From Pseudonocardia sp. EC080619-01 (GTDB taxonomy: Bacteria; Actinomycetota; Actinomycetes; Mycobacteriales; Pseudonocardiaceae): DNA of 64,000 nucleotides. Under the pieces are notes generated by a model, which was not told where the DNA came from, did no database searches, and saw only the letters and a list, made by a program, of their open reading frames with translations. The DNA is taken from positions 3,146,501 to 3,210,500 of the forward strand of contig NZ_CP012184.1 in the NCBI RefSeq assembly GCF_001420995.1, given 5' to 3'. Both the position numbers and the translations under genes were made by a program. Positions 26,777 through 37,141 of the stretch are shown here, piece after piece; the first letter of the stretch is position 1, and every line of letters starts with the position of its first letter.

Positions 26777-26911
26777 CCGATCGCCCCTCCCGACGTGCAC
26801 GCCCGATCACCCACCGTGCGTGCCCCACAGTTCTCCCACACCGGCCTGCGGGAGTGTGCGGCGGGACACCCCGACGGGGGAACCGGCCAGGTCGCCCACA
26901 CGTTGATCCGG

Positions 26912-26935
26912 CGGACGGTCGCGTGCGACCGTCCG
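26912..26935. promoter_or_regulatory. 24-bp perfect palindrome upstream of ftsH
   Basis: CGGACGGTCGC-GT-GCGACCGTCCG is a perfect 11-2-11 inverted repeat in the 298-bp space between the secreted protease and ftsH. It lies about 40 bp before a candidate -10 box TATCCT (26974-26979) for ftsH. Operator or transcription-attenuating hairpin are both possible. Confidence 0.4.
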
Positions 26936-27074
26936 GGCCCGGTCCGCCCGGCGCGCTCGCTCCTGCGTGCGGCTATCCTGGCGGGTCAGGGCCGTCCGGC
27001 GGGGCGGTGTTCCGTCCGCCGCCGCTGCCGCGAACCACTCTCGGGAAGGTGAAGGCCACCCCGGCCGACGTTGC

Positions 27075-29615
27075 ATGGACCGCAAGCGCCTGCTCCGCAA
27101 CCCGCTGATCTGGATCCTCCTCGCGCTCCTGATCTATCTCGGGTTCAGCCAGCTGTTCGACGACACCCGCGGGTACTCCGAGGTGACGACGTCGGTCGCG
27201 CTGACCCAGATCCAGGACGGCAACGTCCGTGACGCGCTCGTCGAGGACCGGGAGCAGCAGCTCCGGCTGACCCTGGACCGCCCGATCGAGGTCGACGGCA
27301 ACGAGACCACCCAGGTCCTCGCGCAGTACCCGGCCCAGCTCTCCGGGCAGATCTTCGACCAGGTGCGCCAGGTCCCGGGGATCGCCGAGTACGACACCCT
27401 CGTCCGGCAGGACTCGTTCCTGTCCACGCTGCTCATCACGATGATCCCGCTGGCGCTGGTGCTGATCGTCCTGTTCTGGTTCCTGAACAACGCCCAGGGC
27501 GGCGGGAACCGGGTGATGAGCTTCGGCAAGTCCAAGGCCAAGCAGCTCAACAAGGACATGCCGAAGAACACGTTCTCGGACGTGGCGGGGGCCGACGAGG
27601 CCGTCGAAGAGCTGTACGAGATCAAGGACTTCCTGCAGAACCCGGGCCGCTACCAGGCGCTGGGCGCGAAGATCCCCAAGGGCGTGCTGCTGTACGGCCC
27701 GCCCGGCACCGGCAAGACACTGCTGGCGCGCGCGGTCGCCGGCGAGGCGGGCGTGCCGTTCTACACGATCTCCGGCTCCGACTTCGTCGAGATGTTCGTC
27801 GGTGTCGGTGCCTCCCGGGTGCGTGACCTGTTCGAGCAGGCCAAGCAGAACGCGCCCTGCATCATCTTCGTCGACGAGATCGACGCGGTCGGCCGCCAGC
27901 GCGGCGCGGGCCTCGGCGGCGGTCACGACGAGCGCGAGCAGACGCTGAACCAGCTCCTGGTCGAGATGGACGGGTTCGACGCCCGCGGCGGGATCATCCT
28001 GATCGCGGCCACCAACCGTCCGGACATCCTGGACCCGGCGCTGCTGCGCCCGGGCCGGTTCGACCGCCAGATCCCGGTCGCCGCGCCCGACCTCGCCGGC
28101 CGTCGCGCCATCCTCTCCGTGCACTCCAAGGGCAAGCCGTTCGCCCAGGACGTCGACTTCGAGAGCCTCGCGAAGCGCACCGTCGGCATGTCCGGTGCCG
28201 ACCTCGCGAACGTGATCAACGAGGCGGCACTGCTCACCGCCCGGGAGAACGACTCGCAGATCACCGGCGCGGCGCTGGAGGAGTCGGTCGACCGCGTCGT
28301 CGGCGGCCCGAAGCGCAAGTCGAAGATCGTCTCCGAGCGCGAGAAGAAGATCACCGCCTACCACGAGGGCGGGCACGCGCTGGCGGCGTGGGCGATGCCG
28401 GACCTCGAGCCGGTCTACAAGCTCACGATCCTGCCGCGCGGGCGTACCGGCGGGCACGCACTCGTCGTCCCGGAGGACGACAAGGGCCTCATGACGCGCG
28501 CCGAGATGATCGCCCGCCTCGTGTTCGCGATGGGCGGCCGTTCGGCCGAGGAGCTGGTGTTCCACGAGCCGACGACGGGTGCGTCGTCGGACATCGACCA
28601 GGCCACCAAGATCGCCCGCGCGATGGTCACCGAGTACGGCATGAGCGCGAAGCTGGGCGCGGTGCGCTACGGACGCGAGCAGGGCGACCCGTTCCTCGGA
28701 CGCTCGATGGGCAACCAGGCGGACTACTCGCTGGAGGTCGCCCACGAGATCGACGAGGAGGTGCGCAAGCTCATCGAGGCGGCGCACACCGAGGCGTGGC
28801 AGATCCTCAACACCTACCGCGACGTCCTCGACGACCTGGTGCTCGAGCTCCTCGAGAAGGAGACGCTGAACCGCCGGGACCTCGAGCGGATCTTCGGGTC
28901 GGTGGAGAAGCGGCCGCGGATCACCGCGTTCAACGACTTCGGTGACCGGACGCCGTCGGAGAAGCCGCCGATCAAGACCCCGCGCGAGCTCGCGCACGAG
29001 CGTGGCGAGCCCTGGCCCGAGCCGGAGCGGACCCCGGCCCCGGTCGGGTCCGGTGCCGCGAACGGCCACGGCGAGGCCCCCGGCCTGCCCGGTGCGTCGC
29101 CGTTCCCCGCGGGCGGGTCCGCCCCTGCCCGTCCGGACGCCCCGAACGACGGCGGCTACGGTCCCGACCCCGTCCCGGCACCCGCACCCGCCGGGAACGG
29201 CAACGGCGTCCACGGCGCCACTCCGAACGGCAACGGCCGTCCGGCCGGCGCCGACGGCAGGCAGCAGCCCGGACGCGGCAGCGGCTACGCGCCGCCCCCG
29301 CCCGCGGTGGCGCCGAACTACGGCGCGCCGCCGGACTGGCGGCCCGCGACCACACCGCACGGGCAGAGCTGGCCGCCGGCCAACTGGGGTGGGCAGCAGG
29401 GCCAGGCTCCGCAGCAGCCGTCGCCACAGAACCAGCAGCAGGACCCGCAGCAGCAGGACCCGCGGCAGCAGGGCCCCCAGCAGCAGGGCCCCCAGCAGGG
29501 CGGCGCCCCGCAGCAGGGCCCGGTCCGGAACGGACCGTGGACCGGTTCGTCGGGCACGACCGACGGCCCCCGGACCGGCGACCGTCGGGGCGACGACCCG
29601 GAGGCAGGACACTGA
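27075..29615 (+). CDS. ftsH: ATP-dependent zinc metalloprotease FtsH with long disordered tail
   Basis: An 846-residue membrane AAA+ protease for quality control of membrane and regulatory proteins. Two transmembrane helices (about 10-25 and 110-135) flank a periplasmic loop. The AAA domain has Walker A GPPGTGKT at 208-215, FVDEIDAVG and the second region of homology [19 protein letters not shown]. The zinc site HEGGH is at 430-434. After about 620 there is a 226-residue Pro/Gly/Gln-rich tail ending in repeated QQGPQQ units, much longer than in E. coli FtsH. No good ribosome binding site precedes ATG 27075. Its stop overlaps the proposed CTG start of folE. Confidence 0.95.
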   Translation: MDRKRLLRNPLIWILLALLIYLGFSQLFDDTRGYSEVTTSVALTQIQDGNVRDALVEDREQQLRLTLDRPIEVDGNETTQVLAQYPAQLSGQIFDQVRQVPGIAEYDTLVRQDSFLSTLLITMIPLALVLIVLFWFLNNAQGGGNRVMSFGKSKAKQLNKDMPKNTFSDVAGADEAVEELYEIKDFLQNPGRYQALGAKIPKGVLLYGPPGTGKTLLARAVAGEAGVPFYTISGSDFVEMFVGVGASRVRDLFEQAKQNAPCIIFVDEIDAVGRQRGAGLGGGHDEREQTLNQLLVEMDGFDARGGIILIAATNRPDILDPALLRPGRFDRQIPVAAPDLAGRRAILSVHSKGKPFAQDVDFESLAKRTVGMSGADLANVINEAALLTARENDSQITGAALEESVDRVVGGPKRKSKIVSEREKKITAYHEGGHALAAWAMPDLEPVYKLTILPRGRTGGHALVVPEDDKGLMTRAEMIARLVFAMGGRSAEELVFHEPTTGASSDIDQATKIARAMVTEYGMSAKLGAVRYGREQGDPFLGRSMGNQADYSLEVAHEIDEEVRKLIEAAHTEAWQILNTYRDVLDDLVLELLEKETLNRRDLERIFGSVEKRPRITAFNDFGDRTPSEKPPIKTPRELAHERGEPWPEPERTPAPVGSGAANGHGEAPGLPGASPFPAGGSAPARPDAPNDGGYGPDPVPAPAPAGNGNGVHGATPNGNGRPAGADGRQQPGRGSGYAPPPPAVAPNYGAPPDWRPATTPHGQSWPPANWGGQQGQAPQQPSPQNQQQDPQQQDPRQQGPQQQGPQQGGAPQQGPVRNGPWTGSSGTTDGPRTGDRRGDDPEAGH

Positions 29616-30262
29616 GCACGTCGACCACGGACGACTGGCCCGAACCGGTCAGGTCCGCCGCGGTCGCGGCCGGGGCCACCCAGGCCGTGCCCGCCGAGAT
29701 CGATCTCGACCGCGCCGAGCGGGCGGTCCGCGAGCTCCTGATCGCGGTCGGGGAGAACCCCGACCGCGAGGGTCTCAAGGAGACGCCCGCCCGGGTGGCG
29801 CGCGCCTACGGCGAGATCTTCGCCGGGCTGTTCGTCGACCCGGACTCGGTGCTGGAGAAGACGTTCGACGAGGGGCACGGCGAGCTCGTCCTGGTCAAGG
29901 ACATCCCGATGTTCTCGACCTGCGAGCACCACCTCGTGCCCTTCCACGGCGTCGCGCACGTCGGCTACATCCCGGCGGTCGACGGCCAGGTCACCGGCCT
30001 GTCCAAGATCGCCAGGGTGGTCGACCTGTACGCGAAGCGCCCGCAGGTGCAGGAGCGACTCACCGCGCAGGTCGCGGACGCCCTGGTGCGCAAGCTGAAC
30101 CCGCGCGCGGTGATCGTCGTGATGGAGGCCGAGCACCTGTGCATGGCCATGCGCGGCATCCGCAAGCCGGGTTCGCGCACCACGACCTCGGCGGTCCGTG
30201 GACTGTTCAAGAGCTCCGCCTCCTCCCGCGCGGAGGCGCTGTCGCTGATCAGGGGGGCGTGA
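29612..30262 (+). CDS. folE: GTP cyclohydrolase I (probable CTG start)
   Basis: A 216-residue enzyme converting GTP to 7,8-dihydroneopterin triphosphate, the first step of folate synthesis. Zinc ligands C104 and H107 are in [13 protein letters not shown] and C177 is in [15 protein letters not shown]. The region from residue 30 is fully family-like. No ATG, GTG or TTG lies near the N-terminus. The frame from GTG 29537 would overlap ftsH by 79 nt. CTG 29612, in a CTGA overlap with the ftsH stop and after GGAGGCAGGA, is the best start. GTG 29687 is a shorter alternative. First gene of the fol operon. Confidence 0.92.
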   Translation: MSTSTTDDWPEPVRSAAVAAGATQAVPAEIDLDRAERAVRELLIAVGENPDREGLKETPARVARAYGEIFAGLFVDPDSVLEKTFDEGHGELVLVKDIPMFSTCEHHLVPFHGVAHVGYIPAVDGQVTGLSKIARVVDLYAKRPQVQERLTAQVADALVRKLNPRAVIVVMEAEHLCMAMRGIRKPGSRTTTSAVRGLFKSSASSRAEALSLIRGA

Positions 30263-30263
30263 C

Positions 30264-31142
30264 GTGGTCGCCCCGGACGGTGGTCTGCCGGAGCTCGGTC
30301 GCTGCGCGGTGATGGGGATCCTCAACGTCACCCCCGACTCGTTCTCCGACGGCGGGCGCTACCTGGACCGTTCGCACGCGATCGCGCACGGTGTGGCGAT
30401 GCGCGACGCGGGCGCCGATCTCGTCGACGTCGGTGGCGAGTCGACCCGGCCCGGCGCCGAGCGGGTCGACGCCGTCACCGAGCGGGACCGCGTGGTGCCG
30501 GTCGTCCGCGAGCTGACCGGGGCCGGTGTCCGGGTCAGCGTCGACACCACCCGGTCCGAGGTGGCCGCCGCCTGTGTCGACGCCGGCGCGGTGATGGTCA
30601 ACGACGTCTCCGGCGGGCTCGCCGACCCGCGGATGGCCGCGGTCGTCGCCGAGACCCGGGTGCCGTGGGTGCTCATGCACTGGCGCGGGCACAGCGCCGG
30701 GATGCAGCAGCTCGCCGGGTACGAGGACGTGATCGGCGAGGTCCGGGCCGAGCTCGTCGCCCGGGTGGACCACGCCGTGATGGCCGGGGTGGATCCGGAC
30801 CGGATCCTGCTGGACCCGGGCCTGGGCTTCGCGAAGACGGCCGCCCACAACTGGGCGCTCCTGCGCCGGATCGACGTGCTGATCGATCTCGGGTTCCCGG
30901 TCCTGGTGGGGGCCTCGCGCAAGAGGTTCCTCGGGGACCTGCTCGCCACCGGCGACGGGACACCCCGCCCGCCCGCGGGCCGGGACACCGCCACCGCCGC
31001 GATCAGCGCGCTCGCCGCGAACGCCGGGGCCTGGGGCGTCCGGGTGCACGACGTCGAGTCCACGATGGACGCCGTCGCGGTCGCCGCGGCGTGCCGGCTC
31101 GGTGCGTCGCGGGCCCGTACCTCCCGCGAGGGGGAGAGGTGA
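30264..31142 (+). CDS. folP: Dihydropteroate synthase
   Basis: A 292-residue TIM-barrel enzyme joining 6-hydroxymethyl-dihydropterin pyrophosphate and p-aminobenzoate; the sulfonamide target. Signatures are [18 protein letters not shown] (pterin and phosphate site), [15 protein letters not shown] and [29 protein letters not shown] and GASRKRFLG follow. GTG 30264 begins 1 nt after the folE stop, with AGGGGG upstream. It overlaps folB by 4 bp (GTGA). Confidence 0.95.
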   Translation: MVAPDGGLPELGRCAVMGILNVTPDSFSDGGRYLDRSHAIAHGVAMRDAGADLVDVGGESTRPGAERVDAVTERDRVVPVVRELTGAGVRVSVDTTRSEVAAACVDAGAVMVNDVSGGLADPRMAAVVAETRVPWVLMHWRGHSAGMQQLAGYEDVIGEVRAELVARVDHAVMAGVDPDRILLDPGLGFAKTAAHNWALLRRIDVLIDLGFPVLVGASRKRFLGDLLATGDGTPRPPAGRDTATAAISALAANAGAWGVRVHDVESTMDAVAVAAACRLGASRARTSREGER

Positions 31143-31507
31143 GCGGCGACCGGATCGAGCTGCGCGGGCTGCGGGTCCGCGGCCACCACGGGGTGTTCGG
31201 GCACGAGCGGCGCGACGGCCAGGAGTTCGTCTGCGATCTCGTCGTGCACGCCGACCTCGCTGCCGCGGCCGCGTCCGACGACCTGGCCGACACCCTGGAC
31301 TACGGCGCGCTGGCCCAGCGGGCGGCGGCGATCGTCGGCGGCCCGCCGCGCGACCTGATCGAGTCCGTGGCCGGCGCGGTCGCCGACGACGTGCTCGCGT
31401 CCGACGAGCGGATCCGTGCGGTCGAGGTGACCCTGCACAAGCCGTCCGCGCCGATCCCGCTGGCGTTCGACGACGTCGCCGTCGTCGTGCACCGGGGCCG
31501 GTCGTGA
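31139..31507 (+). CDS. folB: Dihydroneopterin aldolase
   Basis: A 122-residue enzyme cleaving dihydroneopterin to 6-hydroxymethyl-dihydropterin and glycolaldehyde. It shows [23 protein letters not shown] near the start, the dimer segment [12 protein letters not shown], and [18 protein letters not shown] with the conserved lysine. GTG 31139 overlaps the folP stop (GTGA) and its own stop overlaps folK (GTGA), implying translational coupling through the fol operon. Confidence 0.94.
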   Translation: MSGDRIELRGLRVRGHHGVFGHERRDGQEFVCDLVVHADLAAAAASDDLADTLDYGALAQRAAAIVGGPPRDLIESVAGAVADDVLASDERIRAVEVTLHKPSAPIPLAFDDVAVVVHRGRS

Positions 31508-32028
31508 CCCGCGCGGTGCTCTCCCTCGGTTCCAACATGGGGGACCGGATCGGGCACCTGCGCGCGGTCGTCGCCGATCTCGGACCCGCACTCGTCGTGG
31601 TCTCGCCGGTGTTCGAGACGGCACCGTGGGGCGTCACCGACCAGCCCGACTTCCTCAACGCCGTCGTCGTCGCCGACGACCCGGCGCTGGACGCGTGGGG
31701 CTGGCTGCGCCGCGGCCAGGCCCTGGAGGACGCGTCGGGCCGGGTCCGGGAGCAGCGGTGGGGCCCGCGGACGCTCGACGTCGACGTCGTCCAGGTCCGC
31801 GACGGGGACGAGCCGGTGATCTCCGACGACCCGGAGCTGCTGCTGCCGCACCCCGGCACCCCCGAGCGCGCGACGGTGCTGCTGCCCTGGCTGCTCGCCG
31901 AGCCCGACGCGGTCCTGCAGGGGCACGGGCCGGTCGCGGACCTGCTCACCCGGCTCGGCCCGGACGCGCGCTCCGGCATCCACCGGCGCGACGACCTGCC
32001 GCTGCTGCCGGCCGGGGCGGCGCCGTGA
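31504..32028 (+). CDS. folK: 2-amino-4-hydroxy-6-hydroxymethyldihydropteridine pyrophosphokinase
   Basis: A 174-residue kinase transferring pyrophosphate from ATP to hydroxymethyl-dihydropterin, giving the FolP substrate. It has [36 protein letters not shown], and the catalytic loop [14 protein letters not shown] with the two metal-binding aspartates. [15 protein letters not shown] follows. It overlaps folB and the DUF3180 gene by GTGA at both ends. Confidence 0.95.
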   Translation: MTRAVLSLGSNMGDRIGHLRAVVADLGPALVVVSPVFETAPWGVTDQPDFLNAVVVADDPALDAWGWLRRGQALEDASGRVREQRWGPRTLDVDVVQVRDGDEPVISDDPELLLPHPGTPERATVLLPWLLAEPDAVLQGHGPVADLLTRLGPDARSGIHRRDDLPLLPAGAAP

Positions 32029-32555
32029 GCGCGCCGGGCCCCGGCGACCGTCGGCCCGGCTCGGGGGAGGACCCCCGGCCGACGGTCCGGCCCACCCGCT
32101 ACCGGGACCTCGCCGCGATCACGGTGGTCGCGGCCCTGCTCGGCAACATTCTCGTCCAGCTGACGTATCCGCTGCTGCCGGGCGTACCGGTCGCCGCGGG
32201 CCTCTCCATCGGGGTGCTCGCGGCCGCCGAGCTCGCCGGGGCGTTCGTGCTGCGCCGCCGGATCCAGCGGCGCGGCGACGCGCTCCCGGTCCCGCCGCTG
32301 GTCGCCGCCCGGGCCGTGCTCGTGGCGAAGGCCTCGTCGGTCGGCGGAGCGGTGATCGCCGGCCTGTGGATCGGGATGCTCGCGCACACGCTGCGGCGTG
32401 CCGACGTCGTCGTCGCCGCGTTCGCCGACAGCGTCTCCGCCGGGATCGGTCTGGTCTGCGCGCTGCTGCTGGTCGGCGCCGCGCTCTGGCTGGAGTACTG
32501 CTGCCGAGCCCCGGACGATCCCGACGACTCCGACAGCGGGGTCCGCTCGACCTGA
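32025..32555 (+). CDS. DUF3180 membrane protein
   Basis: A 176-residue integral membrane protein with about four helices: LAAITVVAALLGNILVQL, VPVAAGLSIGVLAAAELAGAF, a segment near ASSVGGAVIAGLWIGML, and GIGLVCALLLVGAALWLEYC. It is the actinobacterial DUF3180 protein regularly found after folK. GTG 32025 overlaps the folK stop. The function is unknown; the position suggests co-expression with folate genes, not necessarily a folate role. Confidence 0.85.
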   Translation: MSAPGPGDRRPGSGEDPRPTVRPTRYRDLAAITVVAALLGNILVQLTYPLLPGVPVAAGLSIGVLAAAELAGAFVLRRRIQRRGDALPVPPLVAARAVLVAKASSVGGAVIAGLWIGMLAHTLRRADVVVAAFADSVSAGIGLVCALLLVGAALWLEYCCRAPDDPDDSDSGVRST

Positions 32556-32625
32556 TCCGCACCCGGCCGGGTGTGGTCCGTGCCTCCCGCGGCGCGCACG
32601 GACGGTGGAGCGGCCCGGAGTTCTC

Positions 32626-32631
32626 TACGCT
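32626..32631 (+). promoter_or_regulatory. -10 box TACGCT, probable leaderless start for the PrsW-family gene
   Basis: TACGCT is followed by 8 nt and ATG 32640, with no ribosome binding site. Confidence 0.5.
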
Positions 32632-32639
32632 GCCGGGCC

Positions 32640-34520
32640 ATGGCCTCCCCCACGGCGCCGTCCGGCCGCCACCCGTACGCCCCGGTGCCGGCACCGTCGG
32701 CGAAGCGGCGCGGGGTGCTGCTCCCGGTCGTCGGGCTCGTCGTCCTCGCGCTGCTGACCGTGATCACGATCGGGGTCCTGCAGCGCGCGATCGGGACCGG
32801 CGGCGTCGTCATCGGGACGCTCGCCGCGCTGCTGCCCGTCGTACCGGTGGTCGCCGCCTTCCTGTGGGTGGACCGGTGGGAGCCGGAACCGCCGCGGATG
32901 CTGATGGGCGCGTTCCTCTGGGGCGCCGGGTTCGCCGCCCTGATGTCGCTGCTGATCAACACGAGTGCGTCGACGGTGCTCGACGCCGCCGCCGGGCGCG
33001 GCGCCGGGGACCTGTTCGGTCCGGTCGTCGTCGCGCCGGTGATCGAGGAGTTCGCCAAGGGCCTGTTCGTCGTCGGGCTGCTGGCGTTCCGGCGGCGCGA
33101 GTTCGACGGGATCGTCGACGGCATCGTCTACGCCGGCATCGTCGCCGCCGGGTTCGCCTTCTCGGAGAACATCCTCTACCTCGGCCGGGCGGTCTCCGAC
33201 CCGGAGACGGCCGGGGTGCTCGCGACGCTGTTCGTCCGCGGGATCGCCTCGCCGTTCGCGCACCCGCTGTTCACCTGCATGATCGGGATCGCGGCGGGGT
33301 TCGCGGTCGCCAGCCGCAGTGTCGGCGTCCGGGTGCTGGCGATGATCGCCGGCTACGTCGCCGCGGTGGTGCTGCACGCGCTGTGGAACGGCGCGTCGGT
33401 GCTGGCCGCCTCGCCGGGGGCGTTCTACGAGGTCTACATCTTCGTGATGGTCCCGATCTTCGCCGGGATGATCACGCTCGTCGTGTTCGCCCGCCGCCGC
33501 GAGGCGCGGATCGTCGCCGCCCAGCTGCCCGGGTTCGCGGCGGCGGGGTGGATCGCGCCGAGCGAGGTCCCGCTGCTGGCCCGGATGTCGCGGCGCCGCG
33601 GCTGGCGGGCGCTGGTCCAGCGGCGCTCCGGGAAGGCCGCCGCGAAGGCCGTCGCGGAGTACCAGGCGGCCGTCACCGAGCTGGCGTTCATGCGGAACCG
33701 GATCGCCCGCGGCGCCGTCCGGGAGAGCGCCGGGGCGCTGCACGACGAGAAGCTGGCCGCCGTGCTGCGGACCCGGGCGATCGCCGTCGGGGTGCCGGAG
33801 GCGCTGGTCGCGGCCTGGGCCCGGCAGCGTCCGTCGGGGTGGCAGCCACCGCCCCCGGCCGCGCCGGACGGCAGCTTCTCCGGGGCGTTCCGGATCCCCA
33901 CCTTCCCGGAGGGGCAGGTCCCCGGGACGACGCCCGGATCGGCCGGCCCCGCCGTGCCCGGGCTGCGCGGCGGGCCTCCGGGTCCGGCGTCCGGGAGCCC
34001 GGGTGGCCCGGCGCCGGCGCCGCCGGGCGGTGGTGCGAGCCGCGGTCCCGCAGGTCCCGGTGGACGGTCGGAACCCGCAGGTCCGAGTGGGCGACGGGAA
34101 TCCGCAGGTCCGGGTGGGCGGCCGGAGCTCACGGGGGCCGGTGGTGGTTCCCCGGGGCCGGGCGGGCCACCGCCGGGCGCCGCACCGTGGCCCGGGGCTC
34201 CCGCCGAGGGGCCGCCGCGTCCGGGAACGTCCAGTGCCGCGGAGGGCGTGCCGCGCCAGGGCCCACCGGCTCCGGCCGGGGGAGCCGTGCGCCAGGGCTC
34301 GCCGGCTCCGGCTGGTGGAGCTGCGGGCCAGGGTCCGCCGGCTCCGGCCGAGGGGGCGACCCGCCCGGTCGGGCGTCCGGAGGACCCGGCAGCCGACCCG
34401 GCCCGCGGCCGTCACCACGACAATCCCGGGAACCCGGGCCCGACCCGCCCGATGCGTCGCCCCGGGGACCCCGCCGCACCCCAGGACCCCGCGCCCCGCA
34501 GCCGGCACGAACAGGACTGA
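32640..34520 (+). CDS. PrsW-family intramembrane metalloprotease with repetitive Pro-rich tail
   Basis: A 626-residue protein. Residues 25-280 contain about eight hydrophobic helices with the family motifs APVIEEFAKG (E136-E137), FAFSENILYLG, FAHPLFTCMIGI and VVLHALWNGAS, which build the intramembrane metal site. PrsW of Bacillus cleaves an anti-sigma factor. Residues about 400-626 are a Pro/Gly/Ala-rich cytosolic or external tail with tandem repeats: a 9-residue unit three times (34050-34130) and a 12-residue unit three times (34257-34364). The gene appears to have its own leaderless promoter. The substrate is unknown; no anti-sigma gene adjoins it. Confidence 0.88.
   Translation: MASPTAPSGRHPYAPVPAPSAKRRGVLLPVVGLVVLALLTVITIGVLQRAIGTGGVVIGTLAALLPVVPVVAAFLWVDRWEPEPPRMLMGAFLWGAGFAALMSLLINTSASTVLDAAAGRGAGDLFGPVVVAPVIEEFAKGLFVVGLLAFRRREFDGIVDGIVYAGIVAAGFAFSENILYLGRAVSDPETAGVLATLFVRGIASPFAHPLFTCMIGIAAGFAVASRSVGVRVLAMIAGYVAAVVLHALWNGASVLAASPGAFYEVYIFVMVPIFAGMITLVVFARRREARIVAAQLPGFAAAGWIAPSEVPLLARMSRRRGWRALVQRRSGKAAAKAVAEYQAAVTELAFMRNRIARGAVRESAGALHDEKLAAVLRTRAIAVGVPEALVAAWARQRPSGWQPPPPAAPDGSFSGAFRIPTFPEGQVPGTTPGSAGPAVPGLRGGPPGPASGSPGGPAPAPPGGGASRGPAGPGGRSEPAGPSGRRESAGPGGRPELTGAGGGSPGPGGPPPGAAPWPGAPAEGPPRPGTSSAAEGVPRQGPPAPAGGAVRQGSPAPAGGAAGQGPPAPAEGATRPVGRPEDPAADPARGRHHDNPGNPGPTRPMRRPGDPAAPQDPAPRSRHEQD
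34050..34130 (+). repeat. Three 27-bp in-frame repeats (9-aa unit AGPxGRxES-like)
   Basis: The PrsW tail reads AGPGGRSEP, AGPSGRRES, AGPGGRPEL in three adjacent 27-bp units. Repeat-number variation by slippage or recombination is likely. Confidence 0.8.
34257..34364 (+). repeat. Three 36-bp in-frame repeats (12-aa unit QGPPAPAGGAVR-like)
   Basis: The tail reads QGPPAPAGGAVR, QGSPAPAGGAAG, QGPPAPAEGATR in three adjacent 36-bp units within the PrsW-family gene. Confidence 0.8.
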
Positions 34521-34896
34521 CCCGGCGCCCCACAGCGACCGCATGGGGCGCGACGGGTCCTGGGCCGACCGTCCGTCGCGGGCAGCGGGCAGCGGGCAGC
34601 CGATCCCCGGTCCCGCCGGCCGAATGGCACGCCATGCACCCCCGTGGCCCGCCCGTACGTGCATGACGTGCCACTGGGCTCCGGATCGGCTTGGCCGCAG
34701 AATCCCGGATCGGCCGGGCCGCCAGGCCCCGGACCGGCGGGCCGCCGGACCGGGTGAGGCCTGTCATACGAGGGTCTCCGGGGCCGGGTGCGCGTCTACC
34801 CTCGCGTCCGGCGCACGACCGACGGAGGTCGTGTGCGACCGCGGATTGCCCGACCGGTACCCACGTGGACCGGAGCGGGAGGAAACGGAACTGACT
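34521..34896. other. 376-bp intergenic region between PrsW-family gene and DUF2520 gene
   Basis: No convincing gene. It contains a 15-bp imperfect hairpin at 34625-34673, several short GCC/CGG-rich repeats, and a TACCCT box at about 34797-34802 that could drive the DUF2520-panC-panD-coaX cluster with a leader of about 90 nt. Confidence 0.6.
34625..34673 (+). terminator. Hairpin in the gap after the PrsW-family gene
   Basis: TGGCACGCCATGCAC (34625-34639) pairs with GTGCATGACGTGCCA (34659-34673) with one mismatch around a 19-nt loop. It could terminate the PrsW transcript about 100 bp after its stop codon. Confidence 0.45.
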
Positions 34897-35823
34897 GTGA
34901 TCGATGCCGGCCGCCCCGCGCGGCTCGCCGTCGGCGTGGTCTCCGCCGGACGAGTCGGTTCGGTGCTGGGAGCCGCGCTCGAGCGGGCGGGCCACCACGT
35001 CGTGGCCGCCTCCGGGGTCTCGAAGGCCTCGGTGCGGCGGGCCGCGGAACTGCTCCCGGACACCCCGCTGCTGCCCCCGGACGAGGTCTGCACGCAGGCC
35101 GACCTGGTGCTGCTCGCCGTCCCCGACGACGTCCTGCCCGGCCTGGTGCGCGGGCTCGCCGCCGCCGGGTGCTTCCGGCCCGGCCAGATCGTCGTCCACA
35201 CCGCGGGCTCGCAGGGCACGGCCGTGCTGGAACCGGCCGCCGCCCAGGGGGTCCTGCCGCTGGCGCTGCACCCGGCGATGACCTTCACCGGCCGCCCCGA
35301 GGACGTCGAGCGCCTCGCGTCGTGCTGCATCGGCGTCACCGCCCCCGGTGAGGCGGGCGAGGACGACCCCGGCGCCGACCCCCGCGACGCCGTCGGCTGG
35401 AGCGTCGCCGAGGCGCTCGTCCTGGAGATGTCGGCCGAGCCGGTGCGCGTCCCGGAGGCGATGCGCCCGCTCTACCACGCTGCGCTCGCCCACGGCGCCA
35501 ACCACCTGATGACCCTGGTCGGTGACTGCATCGAGCTGCTGGAGACCGCGGGCATCCGGCCGGCCGACCGGCTCGTCGCCCCGCTGCTCTCCGCGGCGCT
35601 GGACAACGCGCTGCGGCACGGCGACCGGGCTCTGACGGGGCCGGTGGCGCGCGGCGACGCCGGCACGCTCCGCACCCATCTGGACCGCATCACCGCCGCG
35701 GACCCCGGCCTGGCGGCCGCCTACCGCGCCCTGGCGGGGCGGACCGCCCGCCGCGCCGCGGCCGCCGGCCTGCTGGACCAGGCCGGACTGGACGACGTCG
35801 AGAAGACACTGGAGGACACGTGA
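34897..35823 (+). CDS. Rossmann-fold and DUF2520 domain protein
   Basis: A 308-residue protein with an N-terminal Rossmann domain ([38 protein letters not shown]) like ketopantoate or F420-dependent reductases, and a C-terminal helical DUF2520 domain ([17 protein letters not shown]). [14 protein letters not shown] and [13 protein letters not shown] are typical. GTG 34897 lies about 12 nt after GGGAGGAAA. Its stop overlaps panC (GTGA), so a link to pantothenate synthesis is inferred. Whether it is the missing ketopantoate reductase is not shown. Confidence 0.85.
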   Translation: MIDAGRPARLAVGVVSAGRVGSVLGAALERAGHHVVAASGVSKASVRRAAELLPDTPLLPPDEVCTQADLVLLAVPDDVLPGLVRGLAAAGCFRPGQIVVHTAGSQGTAVLEPAAAQGVLPLALHPAMTFTGRPEDVERLASCCIGVTAPGEAGEDDPGADPRDAVGWSVAEALVLEMSAEPVRVPEAMRPLYHAALAHGANHLMTLVGDCIELLETAGIRPADRLVAPLLSAALDNALRHGDRALTGPVARGDAGTLRTHLDRITAADPGLAAAYRALAGRTARRAAAAGLLDQAGLDDVEKTLEDT

Positions 35824-36713
35824 GCGGCAGCTCGACCTCGCCCGGCTCCACCCGGAACGGCTACGCGGCCGGCCGGCTGACCGTGCACTCCGACCCGGCG
35901 AAGCTGGCGCCCGTCACCCGGGCCCTGCGCGGTGCCGGGCGGAAGATCGTCCTGATCCCGACCATGGGCGCCCTGCACGAGGGGCACCGGGAGCTGATCC
36001 GGCACGCCCGTCGCCTGCCGGGCACCGTCGTCCCGGTCGTGTCGATCTTCGTGAACCCGCTGCAGTTCGGTGCGGGCGAGGACCTCGACCGCTACCCGCG
36101 CCCGCTGGAGGCCGATCTCGAGGTCTGCCGGGAGGAGGGCGTCGAGCTCGTGTTCACCCCGCAGGCCGAGCACATGTACCCGCCGGGCTCGGACACCCGC
36201 ATCGCCGCCGGGGCGCTCGGCGACGACCTGGAGGGCGGGAGCCGGAAGGGGCACTTCGACGGCGTGCTCACCGTCGTCGCCAAGCTGTTCCACATCGTCG
36301 GCCCGGACCTGGCGATGTTCGGGGAGAAGGACTACCAGCAGCTGACCCTGGTCCGCAGGATGGTGCGCGACCTGGACTTCCCGCTGCAGATCGTCGGCGT
36401 CCCCACCGTCCGTGAGGACGACGGCACGGCGCTCTCCTCCCGCAACGCCTACCTCGACCCGGAGCAGCGCCGGGCGGCCGCCGTGCTGTCCCGGGCGCTC
36501 GCCGCCGGTGCGGGGGTCTCGGCCCGCGGGAAGGACGCCGTCCTGGCCGCCGCCCGGGCCGAGCTCGACTCCGAGCCGGGCGTCGAGCTCGACTACCTGG
36601 AGCTGCGCGGCACCGACCTCGGCCCCGCCCCCGACGGCGGTGAGGGACGACTGCTCGTCGCCGCCCGGTTCGGAGCCACCCGCCTGATCGACAACGTCCC
36701 CGTCGCGTTCTGA
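35820..36713 (+). CDS. panC: Pantothenate synthetase (pantoate-beta-alanine ligase)
   Basis: A 297-residue ligase making pantothenate from pantoate and beta-alanine with ATP. It has [19 protein letters not shown] (HxGH nucleotide site), [50 protein letters not shown] and [15 protein letters not shown] 35820 overlaps the DUF2520 gene. PanD follows at 17 bp, which makes the beta-alanine substrate. Confidence 0.95.
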   Translation: MSGSSTSPGSTRNGYAAGRLTVHSDPAKLAPVTRALRGAGRKIVLIPTMGALHEGHRELIRHARRLPGTVVPVVSIFVNPLQFGAGEDLDRYPRPLEADLEVCREEGVELVFTPQAEHMYPPGSDTRIAAGALGDDLEGGSRKGHFDGVLTVVAKLFHIVGPDLAMFGEKDYQQLTLVRRMVRDLDFPLQIVGVPTVREDDGTALSSRNAYLDPEQRRAAAVLSRALAAGAGVSARGKDAVLAAARAELDSEPGVELDYLELRGTDLGPAPDGGEGRLLVAARFGATRLIDNVPVAF

Positions 36714-36730
36714 GTCACGAGGAGACCGCC

Positions 36731-37141
36731 GTGTACCGCACCATGATGAAGTCCAAGATCCACCGCGCGACCGTCACCCAGGCCGACCTGCACTACGTGG
36801 GCTCCGTGACGATCGACGCCGACCTGATGGCCGCCGCCGACCTGCTCGAGGGTGAGCAGGTCACGATCGTCGACATCACCAACGGCGCCCGGCTGGAGAC
36901 CTACGCGATCACCGGGGAGCCCGGTTCCGGGATCATCGGGATCAACGGCGCCGCCGCGCACCTGGTGCACCCCGGTGACCTGGTCATCCTGATCTCGTAC
37001 GGCTCCTACGACGAGGCCGAGCTGCGCGACTACCGCCCGCGGGTGGTCTTCGTCGACGCCGACAACGCCGTCGCCGAGCTGGGTGCCGACCCCGGACACG
37101 CGCCGGACGGATCGGGTCTGCTGACGAGCGCCGCCCGCTAG
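36731..37141 (+). CDS. panD: Aspartate 1-decarboxylase precursor
   Basis: A 136-residue proenzyme that self-cleaves between G24 and S25 ([13 protein letters not shown]) to give the pyruvoyl cofactor. It then makes beta-alanine from aspartate. [14 protein letters not shown] and [21 protein letters not shown] are characteristic. GTG 36731 has GAGGAGA upstream. Its TAG stop shares one base with the coaX start. Confidence 0.96.
   Translation: MYRTMMKSKIHRATVTQADLHYVGSVTIDADLMAAADLLEGEQVTIVDITNGARLETYAITGEPGSGIIGINGAAAHLVHPGDLVILISYGSYDEAELRDYRPRVVFVDADNAVAELGADPGHAPDGSGLLTSAAR

Noticed and set aside
26973..29612. 879-codon open frame opposite ftsH.
   Set aside because: It mirrors the codon third-position GC bias of ftsH, and its product is a compositional shadow with no domain.
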